A stretch of 64,000 nt of DNA from Actinomycetota bacterium (lineage in GTDB: Bacteria; Actinomycetota; Acidimicrobiia; Acidimicrobiales; MedAcidi-G1). Below the pieces are notes generated by a model, which was given only the letters and a program-made list of their open reading frames with translations, made no database searches and was not told the DNA's origin. Below, one piece after another: positions 8,830 through 16,219 of this stretch (position 1 is the stretch's first letter; every line of letters starts with the position of its first letter). The DNA is taken from assembly GCA_018673475.1 (NCBI GenBank), contig JABHCN010000048.1, positions 1 through 64,000 of the forward strand. The letters run 5' to 3'. The translations under genes were made by a program, and so were the position numbers.

Positions 8830-9105
8830 GTGTACTTCGTGGTCTACAACGTCGATCGCTCCGACGCAGGCAACCTCCGCGCAGATACCCGTGCAGGACA
8901 CCTCGACTACGTCAACGGGTACGAGGTGGTGTTTGGTGGTCCACTGGTGGATCCAGAGGGCGAGATGTGCGGTTCTCTCATCGTCGTCGACCTACCCAGC
9001 CACGATGCTGCAGTCGCGTTTGCAGCCGGGGACCCCTACGCCCTGGCTGGTCTGTTTGAACAGAGCTCTGTCACCGCGTTCAGGCAGGTGATGGGCCCCG
9101 CCTGA
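8830..9105 (+). CDS. YCII-related (YciI) domain protein
   Basis: A 91-residue dimeric alpha+beta barrel-type protein of the YciI family: the N-terminal FVVYNVDR strand, RAGHLDYVNG helix and VVFGGPLVDPEG segment are typical. GGGAGG at 8820-8825 precedes the GTG start at a normal distance. YciI-like proteins act as small lyases, isomerases or dehydrochlorinases in aromatic catabolism, so its place after the FAD monooxygenase is consistent with a pathway role. It is the last plus-strand gene here; the next gene converges on it with no gap. Function is inferred from family and context only. Confidence 0.8.
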   Translation: MYFVVYNVDRSDAGNLRADTRAGHLDYVNGYEVVFGGPLVDPEGEMCGSLIVVDLPSHDAAVAFAAGDPYALAGLFEQSSVTAFRQVMGPA

Positions 9106-9891
9106 TCAGTCCAGGGTGCCCAGGAATTCCAGGAGTGCGGGGTTGACGACCGTCGGGTTCTCGAGGTTGCTCGAGTGCCCCGCACCCGGCACCGGCACGA
9201 AGGTCGTGGCACCACCGAATCCGTCAGCCATCGCCCGACCACGTTCGAGTGGTATGGCGGCGTCCACCTCGCCATGGAACACAATCGCCGGACACGTGAT
9301 CTCCCCCAGGCGCGAGTCTGTGGCGTCGCGCTCGAACAGACACTCCTTGGCAGCCATCCAGGCCGAAACGGGCTTGGCGTTCCACTTGGCCCGCCAGATG
9401 GTTGCATCAAAGCCCGGAGCAAACAGCACCGCAGCGAGGATGTCTCCTACCGGACCCGCGAGGCCATCGGCAGTGGCAGCATCGAACAAACCCTGGAACT
9501 GCGCACGCTCCTCGTCGTTCAGGGCGGTGGCGTCGCTGTCGACAATGACCATGGCGCGAACCCTCTCAGGGGCGGTGAGAGCCGCCCTGACAGTCAGGAA
9601 ACCACCCTGGGACATGCCACCGAGGACTGCAGAGTCCACCCCAAGGTGATCCAGCAGAGCCAGGGCGTCGTCGGCAAGGTCCCAGTAGGTGAACGGCTCG
9701 GTGTATTCCGTCTGACCCCAGCCCCTCTCGTCATAGGTGACGACACGCCAGCCGGCCTCGGTCAGGGGCCCCACCTGTGGTGCCCACATCTCATGACCCA
9801 TGGAGAAGCCGTGGCTGAGGAGGATGACGGGCCCGTCGCCACCCGAATCCACGTAGTGGATTGTCTGGTTGTTTACCTCTGCGAACGGCAT
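9106..9891 (-). CDS. Alpha/beta hydrolase
   Basis: A 261-residue alpha/beta hydrolase with the full triad Ser94 (GGMSQGG), Asp210 (GEVDAA) and His239 (GAGHSS), and an oxyanion segment LLSHGFSMG. The ATG at 9891 is chosen because GGAG lies just upstream; an in-frame extension to 9957 lacks such a site. The motifs resemble haloperoxidase-like or enol-lactonase-like hydrolases, whose substrates vary widely. It is transcribed convergently to the catabolic operon and divergently from the GlpD-like gene, so it has its own promoter. Confidence 0.8.
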   Translation of the reverse strand: MPFAEVNNQTIHYVDSGGDGPVILLSHGFSMGHEMWAPQVGPLTEAGWRVVTYDERGWGQTEYTEPFTYWDLADDALALLDHLGVDSAVLGGMSQGGFLTVRAALTAPERVRAMVIVDSDATALNDEERAQFQGLFDAATADGLAGPVGDILAAVLFAPGFDATIWRAKWNAKPVSAWMAAKECLFERDATDSRLGEITCPAIVFHGEVDAAIPLERGRAMADGFGGATTFVPVPGAGHSSNLENPTVVNPALLEFLGTLD

Positions 9892-9927
9892 GGCTTCTCC
9901 TTCATACCGGGCGGGTGCTACGGATCG

Positions 9928-9933
9928 ACCGTA
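9928..9933 (-). promoter_or_regulatory. Candidate -10 box of the 9106-9891 hydrolase
   Basis: TACGGT on the minus strand would place the transcript start near 9921, about 30 bases before the ATG and upstream of its GGAG site. No good -35 is visible. Confidence 0.35.
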
Positions 9934-9999
9934 GTCGGAGGCGGCGTGCCGACCCACAGCGGCCGCGCCTGCAACCCGCTATGCCGCTAGAAAGATGGT

Positions 10000-11625
10000 G
10001 TGCATCTGGATAAGCCCCACCGCCACGGCGAACCATTGTCGAGAGAAGCCTCTCTTGAGAGGCTGTCGAGTACCAGATTCGACGTGATCGTCGTTGGCGG
10101 CGGAATCAACGGTGCCGTGTCGGCCCTCTCCCTGTCAGCACACGGGCTGAAGGTTGCTCTCGTCGAGGCCGACGACTTCGCCTCGGGCACAAGCCAGGAG
10201 TCGTCCAACATGATCTGGGGCGGCTTCAAGTACCTGGAGAGCTACGACATACGGCTCGTGGCCGGGCTCTGCCGGTCTCGCAACCGTCTTGCCGCGGCCT
10301 ACCCGACACGGATTCTCGAGACCCGGTTCATGGCAGTTCTCGAACAGGGAGCGCCCTTCGCCCCGTGGTTCGCCGCCCTCGGAGCCAATGCCTACTGGGG
10401 GCTTGGCCGCCTTCACACCGAGCGACCCCGCCACAGGTCCAGGCCGACCATCCGCCGGTTGGAGCCTGCCGTTGAGGCCAGCCAGATCAGGGGAGGAGTC
10501 GAGTACTCCGACTACCTTCTGGCCGACAACGATTCACGTTTCGTCTCCGAGTTTGTCATTGACGCCGAACAACACGGTGCGGTGGTGGCCAACTACCTCA
10601 AGCTGGTCTCTGCCGACCTCCGGGATGGGGCATGGAACCTGACTCTGTGCGATCGCTCCACCGATTCAACCTTCGAGGCAGATGCAAGGGTTTTCGTGAA
10701 TGCAGCGGGACCTCGACTTCCCGAAATCGGCACGCTCGCCGGGTCCGAGACTGAAAGCCACCTGGTCTTTTCGAAGGGCGTGCACCTCACCGTGCCCCAG
10801 GTAACCGACTCTGGGCGCATCCTGGCCTTCTTCGATGACGCCGAGCGACTCTTCTACGTTCTCCCAATGGGACATCGTTCTGTGATTGGTACCACCGATA
10901 CTCCGGTCGATGATCCCGAGGTGGCGGTCACAGATGAGGACAGGTCGTTTCTGCTCGAACAGATGAGTCAGAGACTCAACCTCGACAGGGAACTTGAGGC
11001 ATCCGACGTCATCTCCGAGAGATGCGGTGTACGGGCTCTCGTTGTTCCCCCGGGTGGATCGGCACGACGACGCGACTGGACGGAGTTGTCACGACGACAT
11101 GCAGTCGAGACCGACGAAGAGCGAGGAGTGGTCTCCATTCTGGGTGGCAAGCTCTCCGACTGCCTGAACGTCGGCGCCGAGGTGGTAGATGCCGTTCGCC
11201 TCTGTGGGTTGCGACCGATGCCACCTGCTCAGAAGTGGTTCGGAGAACCATCACAGGAGGAGCGCCGGTCGTGCATTTCGCGTGCAGCCAGATTGAGCAT
11301 TGCACCCGGTGACGCTTCACTCATGTGGCGCCGCCACGGAAGGCGCATGGACGAGGTCCTCGATCTGGTGCGTGACGATTCTGACCTGGGTGGCCCGCTC
11401 GGTGATCTTGACACGCTGAGCATGGCCGAGGTGATGGTGATGGGTCGCCATGAGCGGATTGTCCGGCCCGATGACCTGTTGAGGCGGCGCACGATGCTTT
11501 CGATGCTGCACCGTTCCGAGACCCTGGCGACTGACAGCGGGGTCAGGAAAGCGGTTGAGATGCTCCTGGGCCCGAAAGGCCTTGGGGGTTTTGACGGAGC
11601 TTCAGCTGTGCTCGACGATGGTTGA
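10000..11625 (+). CDS. Glycerol-3-phosphate dehydrogenase (GlpD/GlpA-like FAD protein)
   Basis: A 541-residue FAD oxidoreductase of the DAO fold. The FAD motif VIVVGGGINGAVSALSL is at residues 29-45, followed by ASGTSQESSNMIWGGFKYLE, which corresponds to the ASSKLIHGG-type region of GlpD. PMGHRSVIGTTDTP and the later ILGGKLSDCLNV are also GlpD hallmarks. It oxidises sn-glycerol 3-phosphate to dihydroxyacetone phosphate, passing electrons to quinones at the membrane. The GTG start is preceded by AGAAAG, complementary to the 16S tail. The stop overlaps the start of the methyltransferase gene by eight bases. No glycerol kinase or facilitator is nearby. Confidence 0.85.
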   Translation: MHLDKPHRHGEPLSREASLERLSSTRFDVIVVGGGINGAVSALSLSAHGLKVALVEADDFASGTSQESSNMIWGGFKYLESYDIRLVAGLCRSRNRLAAAYPTRILETRFMAVLEQGAPFAPWFAALGANAYWGLGRLHTERPRHRSRPTIRRLEPAVEASQIRGGVEYSDYLLADNDSRFVSEFVIDAEQHGAVVANYLKLVSADLRDGAWNLTLCDRSTDSTFEADARVFVNAAGPRLPEIGTLAGSETESHLVFSKGVHLTVPQVTDSGRILAFFDDAERLFYVLPMGHRSVIGTTDTPVDDPEVAVTDEDRSFLLEQMSQRLNLDRELEASDVISERCGVRALVVPPGGSARRRDWTELSRRHAVETDEERGVVSILGGKLSDCLNVGAEVVDAVRLCGLRPMPPAQKWFGEPSQEERRSCISRAARLSIAPGDASLMWRRHGRRMDEVLDLVRDDSDLGGPLGDLDTLSMAEVMVMGRHERIVRPDDLLRRRTMLSMLHRSETLATDSGVRKAVEMLLGPKGLGGFDGASAVLDDG

Positions 11626-12307
11626 AGATGCACCCGACGCACCGGAGCCAGTGGCCGAGCCCCATATCGGCCTGGACGAGGCCTACTCGCTGAAGACCCC
11701 CGAGGACAATCGCCGGCTCTACAAGAAGTGGGCCACCAGCTACGAGGCTGGCTTCGTTTCAGACAACGGGTACATCTACCCGCTTCAGGTTGCAGCAGCT
11801 TTCATGGATAGGGCCGACAGCGCTGCCCGGCGTGTCCTCGACGTCGGCTGCGGAACCGGACTGGTTGGGGTGGGTCTGGCGGAGCTCGGGGGGCCCAGGC
11901 CCGACGGCCTCGACCTCTCCCCGGAGATGCTCGACGAGGCAGGCCGCAAGACAGACTCCCAGGGTCGGCCAATCTACGGAGACCTGATCGTGGGCGACCT
12001 CACGGCAAGCCTCAGCCTGCCTGACGGGGCCTATGACGGAATCGTGAGCGCCGGGACCTTCACCCACGGCCATGTTGGAACCGGGGCGTTTGACGAGCTC
12101 TATCGAGTTGCTGCAGACGGCGCGCTTTTCGCTGTCGGGATCAATTCGGACCACTACGAAGAACGGGGGTTCTCGGAGCGATTCCGGGACGACTGCGATT
12201 CTGGGCGAATCAGCGAACCGGAGATCCGTCGGGTCCCGATATTCGAGGCTCGAGAGCACGTCGACGATCGCGCCATCGTGGTGAGCTTCCGGTCAACGGG
12301 CAGATAG
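11618..12307 (+). CDS. Class I SAM-dependent methyltransferase
   Basis: A 229-residue Rossmann methyltransferase. Motif I VLDVGCGTGLVG binds S-adenosylmethionine, DGLDLSPEML is the acidic loop after strand 2, and YDGIVSAGTFTHGH is motif IV. The ATG at 11618 lies within the end of the GlpD-like gene, giving an eight-base overlap and likely coupling. The substrate is unknown; the motif order resembles WBSCR27-type and other small-molecule methyltransferases. It ends directly against the convergent MFS gene with no spacer. Confidence 0.8.
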   Translation: MVEDAPDAPEPVAEPHIGLDEAYSLKTPEDNRRLYKKWATSYEAGFVSDNGYIYPLQVAAAFMDRADSAARRVLDVGCGTGLVGVGLAELGGPRPDGLDLSPEMLDEAGRKTDSQGRPIYGDLIVGDLTASLSLPDGAYDGIVSAGTFTHGHVGTGAFDELYRVAADGALFAVGINSDHYEERGFSERFRDDCDSGRISEPEIRRVPIFEAREHVDDRAIVVSFRSTGR

Positions 12308-13609
12308 TCAGGCCCGGTCCTGCCCGGCAGAGGTGTCACGATTCCACTCTGCGAGGGGATGCTTCACCCACTTGGTTACGGAGTGGGCGATTGCACCCGA
12401 CCTGGCGAGCACCGGCTGGAACGCCGACTGTCTGTCCAGAGGTACGGCATCGCGGACCTGACTGCGGTATCCGAGGTAGAAGACAAGCATGGCGAGCACG
12501 GCAGCGAGCGACAGGTAGTAGCCGCGAGGTCCGAACAGTTCTATCGCCGCGCCCAGGGTCATGGGGGCAGCCACAGCACCGGTGCTTGAGGCAAGGATCA
12601 GGGCAGAGGCGGCCGCAACACGCTTCTGTGGTGCAACCCAGTCATTTGCAAGGGCCACGAACTGCCCGTACATGGGGAACACAAAGGCCCCGAAGGCCAG
12701 GTTCAACGGGAGGAGGAGAAGACTGCTTGGTGGGATGAGGGCTCCGACAAGCGCCAGACCGAGGGCAATCGAGGCCACCACCAGGATCACGGCTCGCCGG
12801 GGGTGGCGGTCAGACAGTTGGCCGAGCGGCATCTGCAGGAGAACGGCACCGACAACCGCAGCAGAGGTGAACAGCGTGATGCGCTGGGTACTGAGACCGG
12901 CAGCAGTACCGAAGACGGCCGCCATGCTCGTGGAGGCTGACTGGACGAACGAACAGAGAATGATCCCTACGACAGCCGAGGGAATGGTCTGGTACAACTC
13001 TCTCATCCGCATCGTCTCGCTGCTGGGTATCGGCGCAGAAGCTCCTGCCGAGAGGGTCACGGGAATGACGGCAATCGAGATCAGAACAGAGGAGAGCACG
13101 AACAACTGGAAGCCCTCAGATGGGGCGACGTTCACGAGCAGCTGCCCAAGCGCTGTGCCGGCCATCATGATCATCATGTAGATGCCGAGTATCTGACCCC
13201 GTGTCTCGTTGGTGGCCTTGTCGTTCAGCCAGCTCTCAAGCACCACAAACACTCCGGCGTTGCAGATTCCGCCCACGAAGTAGATGGCGCTCCATGCCGC
13301 CGGAAGGACCAGAACAGCGTTGAGAAGCACCGCTGTGGAGGCCAGTGAGGCCAGAGCTGCAAAGACCCGGATGTGACCGACGGAGTTGAGCGCCCGGGTT
13401 ATCAGTTTGGCCCCGGCAAGGTATCCGGCGAAGTGGAAGGCCATGACGGCACCCATCGCGCCGGCGCTGAAGCCCTCCGACTCGGCCCGGATCGGAAGGA
13501 GGATGCGCTGCAGGCCGTTGCCGACCTGCAGGAAGGCAAAGCCCAGGAACAGTGCCCAGACGCCCACGAGGGCAGAAGGGGTGGTCCTCTCGGTGGTGGT
13601 CCTGCTCAA
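12308..13609 (-). CDS. MFS transporter (YcaD-like)
   Basis: A 433-residue major facilitator with about twelve hydrophobic segments, including ALVGVWALFLGFAFLQVG at the N-terminus and LSDRHPRRAVILVVASIALG, which carries the family's loop motif between helices 8 and 9. It probably exports or imports a small organic compound in the inner membrane. The TTG start overlaps the TGA of the upstream thioesterase gene, so the two form an operon. A cytosolic C-terminal tail of about 50 residues follows the last helix. The substrate cannot be inferred, except that the partner enzyme handles a CoA thioester. Confidence 0.85.
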   Translation of the reverse strand: MSRTTTERTTPSALVGVWALFLGFAFLQVGNGLQRILLPIRAESEGFSAGAMGAVMAFHFAGYLAGAKLITRALNSVGHIRVFAALASLASTAVLLNAVLVLPAAWSAIYFVGGICNAGVFVVLESWLNDKATNETRGQILGIYMMIMMAGTALGQLLVNVAPSEGFQLFVLSSVLISIAVIPVTLSAGASAPIPSSETMRMRELYQTIPSAVVGIILCSFVQSASTSMAAVFGTAAGLSTQRITLFTSAAVVGAVLLQMPLGQLSDRHPRRAVILVVASIALGLALVGALIPPSSLLLLPLNLAFGAFVFPMYGQFVALANDWVAPQKRVAAASALILASSTGAVAAPMTLGAAIELFGPRGYYLSLAAVLAMLVFYLGYRSQVRDAVPLDRQSAFQPVLARSGAIAHSVTKWVKHPLAEWNRDTSAGQDRA

Positions 13610-14097
13610 CGCAGGTCCCGGATGCCACGGCCGGCATGGCCCGGGGGAGAATCGCCGGCATGGGTATCGGCGGCGGCCATTGCACGCTTAAGGACCGGGT
13701 CGACCATCGGGGATGTGCGGGGGGCTGCACCGTCGGGTGACTGGGATACATGCAGGAGCATTGCCTCCTGTGTTGCAGCGGGCTCCGGATCCCCATCGAC
13801 CAACAGGTCATGGTGGAGGTGGAGCCTCTTCTCGTCCGCTCCCAGCACGTACGTGTCCGTCGATATCGAGGATCCCTCATGAATCTCCCGCAGGAAGCGG
13901 ATGTGCGTCTCGACGCAGTAGAAGGTCCCGTTCTGGCTCCGGTACGCCTCTCCGAAACCGAGATGGACCAGCAACTCATCGGAGGCGGCGCCGAAGGCAA
14001 CGCCATAGAAGCCCTCTGTCAGGTGCCCGTTGTAGTCGATCCACTCCGATGGCACGACCGTCTGCCAGACCCTGAGAGGTTCTGATTTCGTTGACAT
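13606..14097 (-). CDS. 4HBT-family acyl-CoA thioesterase, betainyl-CoA thioesterase-like
   Basis: A 163-residue single hotdog protein. The motif WIDYNGHLTEGFYGVAF near residues 19-35 is the catalytic helix region and closely resembles the thioesterase domain fused to L-carnitine dehydrogenases, which cleaves betainyl-CoA to glycine betaine. That resemblance is from memory of the family. The ATG at 14097 follows an excellent Shine-Dalgarno (GGGAGGTG) and the longer frame is rejected for this reason. Betaine degradation leads to sarcosine, and a sarcosine oxidase operon lies a little upstream on the same strand, which supports a methylated-amine role. The C-terminal 40 residues are poorly conserved. 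Confidence 0.75.
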   Translation of the reverse strand: MSTKSEPLRVWQTVVPSEWIDYNGHLTEGFYGVAFGAASDELLVHLGFGEAYRSQNGTFYCVETHIRFLREIHEGSSISTDTYVLGADEKRLHLHHDLLVDGDPEPAATQEAMLLHVSQSPDGAAPRTSPMVDPVLKRAMAAADTHAGDSPPGHAGRGIRDLR

Positions 14098-14149
14098 CTG
14101 ACACACCTCCCTGTCGGGCTGTTTCCTGTCTGGCGATGTAGCCGCGCGC

Positions 14150-14179
14150 AATCTAGGCCCGGAGGGTGTGTCCTACAAC
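14150..14179 (-). promoter_or_regulatory. Promoter of the thioesterase-MFS operon
   Basis: On the minus strand TTGTAG (14174-14179) and TAGATT (14150-14155) are 18 bases apart. Transcription would start near 14143, leaving a leader of about 45 bases that contains the Shine-Dalgarno. Confidence 0.45.
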
Positions 14180-14201
14180 GCATACCCGTGTGCTATCGGG
14201 C

Positions 14202-15596
14202 TCAGGCGGTTGGGCCCCTAGGGAGGGCGGCAGGATCCAGCCCTGAGAGCCGGCCGATCGGCGGGTGCGAAGAGGTCCCCAGCACGGCCTCGGCCAACTC
14301 GGCGGCAGCCAGCAGGTGGGCATCGGCGCCCCGTTGACCTGAGAGCTGGATGCCTACAGGAAGGCCTTCGTCGGTGAGACCAGCCGGAAGAGAGATGGAT
14401 GGTCCGCCGGGAACAGTCAGGCGCGAGCAGGACCGCATCCAGTCGGTGTAGACGTCGAGCCTCGTCCCGTCGATCTCAGCCACCCACTCGTTGCCCACGG
14501 GGAACGGCGGGACCTGGCTGGTGGCGGTCAGGACCAGGTCGACCGTGTCGAACATCTGGTCAAAGGTCGCCCGAATCCGGATCTCATCAGCGAGGGCGGT
14601 CCTGATCTCCTCCTCGCCCAGCGCCATACCCCGCGCAATCTCGAACCTGACGGTCTCCTTGACCCGGTGGTCACCTAGAAGGCCTGGCTGCATCAGGCAG
14701 TAGGCCAACGATCGCAAGGTCTCAAAGCACCTGTCAACACCGGGAAGCGGTAGATCGCCCGACTCGACGCTCCAGCCGGCGGCCTCAAGTTGTCGAGCCG
14801 CGTGTTCGACCACCTCGACAACACCCGGAGCGAGAGGTAGATCGCCGTGGTCGATCGAGAAGAGCACGCGGGGAGTCCCAATTTGAGGCGGTGTGGCCGA
14901 CACTCCGGTCATTGCATTCAACAGCAGCATCACATCGGAGACGCAACGACCCATGGGCCCGCTGGTGGGCATGGTGATCCGGTCATCTGCACCCTCTGTT
15001 CCCGGAACAGTTCCCGAAGATGGCCTGAACCCGACGATTCCACAAAAGGATGCGGGATTGCGGAGGGAACCACCCAGATCGGAGCCGGCGGCTATAGACA
15101 GCGAGCCGCATGCAAGGGCTGCTGCGGCTCCGCCACTCGAACCGCCAGCGCTCCGTGCAGGGTTCCAGGGGTTCCGGGTCAGCCCGTGAACCCTGTTGAA
15201 CGTGTGGGACCCGGCCCCGAACTCGGGGGTATTGGTCTTCCCGACCACGACAACGCCGGCGGAGGCGAGCACATCAACCAGAGGGCTGTTGGCCGCAGGT
15301 ACGTGATCGGCATACACCGTGCTTCCGTAGGTTGTAACTACGCCAGCGGTGTCTAGGAGGTCCTTGTGGGCCGTGACCAGCCCCCGCAGGGAGGCACCGA
15401 CACAGAGAGATCTGTCCGAGTCGAGCGCTCGGGCCCGGTCGGCCGCCCTCTCCCAGTCAACCGAGACCAGGGCGTTCACGACCGGCTCAGTCAGTTGGGC
15501 ACGGTCCCGGCAGGCTGCCAGCAGTTCAGTTGCCGAGAGAGCCCCGGCGTTCAGTAGCGCAATTTGCTCGGTGGCCGGCCGGTCGACGAGTTCCAC
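14202..15596 (-). CDS. Amidase signature family amidase
   Basis: A 464-residue amidase with the Ser-cisSer-Lys triad: Lys78 in AHKDL, the Gly/Ser-rich loop SAGGSSGG (Ser153/154) and nucleophile Ser177 in GSDLGGS. The family hydrolyses amides to acid and ammonia; GatA is a relative but gatB/gatC are absent, so this is a stand-alone catabolic amidase. It lies 47 bases downstream of soxG on the same strand but has a TAGGGT box seven bases before its GTG start and no Shine-Dalgarno, so it may be transcribed separately as a leaderless mRNA. The substrate is unknown. Confidence 0.88.
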   Translation of the reverse strand: MELVDRPATEQIALLNAGALSATELLAACRDRAQLTEPVVNALVSVDWERAADRARALDSDRSLCVGASLRGLVTAHKDLLDTAGVVTTYGSTVYADHVPAANSPLVDVLASAGVVVVGKTNTPEFGAGSHTFNRVHGLTRNPWNPARSAGGSSGGAAAALACGSLSIAAGSDLGGSLRNPASFCGIVGFRPSSGTVPGTEGADDRITMPTSGPMGRCVSDVMLLLNAMTGVSATPPQIGTPRVLFSIDHGDLPLAPGVVEVVEHAARQLEAAGWSVESGDLPLPGVDRCFETLRSLAYCLMQPGLLGDHRVKETVRFEIARGMALGEEEIRTALADEIRIRATFDQMFDTVDLVLTATSQVPPFPVGNEWVAEIDGTRLDVYTDWMRSCSRLTVPGGPSISLPAGLTDEGLPVGIQLSGQRGADAHLLAAAELAEAVLGTSSHPPIGRLSGLDPAALPRGPTA

Positions 15597-15603
15597 CGAG
15601 GTG

Positions 15604-15609
15604 ACCCTA
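15604..15609 (-). promoter_or_regulatory. Leaderless-type -10 box of the amidase
   Basis: TAGGGT ends seven bases before the GTG at 15596, so the transcript would begin at or near the start codon. No Shine-Dalgarno is present in between. Confidence 0.5.
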
Positions 15610-15643
15610 TTGCAGGGAATGTCCGCAACTGGAACACATGAAC

Positions 15644-16219
15644 TCAGTGGATCGTGAGATCCGCAGGCACGTCGATGCCGAATTCGGAACAGGCATCGGC
15701 GATCGCAGCGAACAGGTAAGCCCCGAATGAGCGTTCACAGGAGACGAGGTAGGAGCGCCTGTCGGCTAGGTCGTTGCGAACAAGGTCGCAGGTCACCTTT
15801 GCGACAGAGCCAGAAAATACGGCACCGTCGGGCGTCATGTCGTCGGTCAGGTCGATGTTGCAGACCTTGGCTAGAACGCCAACCGTGTCGAGGCCGGAGA
15901 GGCGGAACATGGCCCGCCCGTGGGTGATGTCGACAACGCTCACAAACCCCTCGTCGGGCAGGGAGGCAAGCAACTCGGTGCCCTGACCTGGATCAGCGAG
16001 AAGGGTCCACTCGTCGGGCCTACTGCCACAGATGAGTGCGCCGTCCCTCCGGCGGCGGCTCCGGCCGTAGGTGACCTTGAGGTGGGTTCCTGCGGCCGTG
16101 TCGCGCCCTGCGCGTACCAGGACCTTGGTGCGGTCGGACACGTCTTCAAGGGAGATGCCGCCACCGGCTGCCGACAGGGGCCCCGAGGCGACCGGGCTCA
16201 CGAATTCGAGTTCAGACAC
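15644..16219 (-). CDS. soxG: Sarcosine oxidase gamma subunit
   Basis: A 191-residue protein at the end of a complete soxBDAG order. Its C-terminal part (VVDITHGRAMFRLSGLDTV and SYLVSCERSFGAYLF) matches the gamma subunit, which shares the GcvT/YgfZ-like fold. The subunit is needed for the heterotetrameric enzyme that demethylates sarcosine to glycine, making H2O2 and 5,10-methylene-THF. The GTG at 16219 is chosen because GGAAGGAG lies about nine bases upstream; it overlaps the end of soxA by eight bases. The gamma subunit is the least conserved of the four, so position supports the call as much as sequence. Confidence 0.85.
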   Translation of the reverse strand: MSELEFVSPVASGPLSAAGGGISLEDVSDRTKVLVRAGRDTAAGTHLKVTYGRSRRRRDGALICGSRPDEWTLLADPGQGTELLASLPDEGFVSVVDITHGRAMFRLSGLDTVGVLAKVCNIDLTDDMTPDGAVFSGSVAKVTCDLVRNDLADRRSYLVSCERSFGAYLFAAIADACSEFGIDVPADLTIH

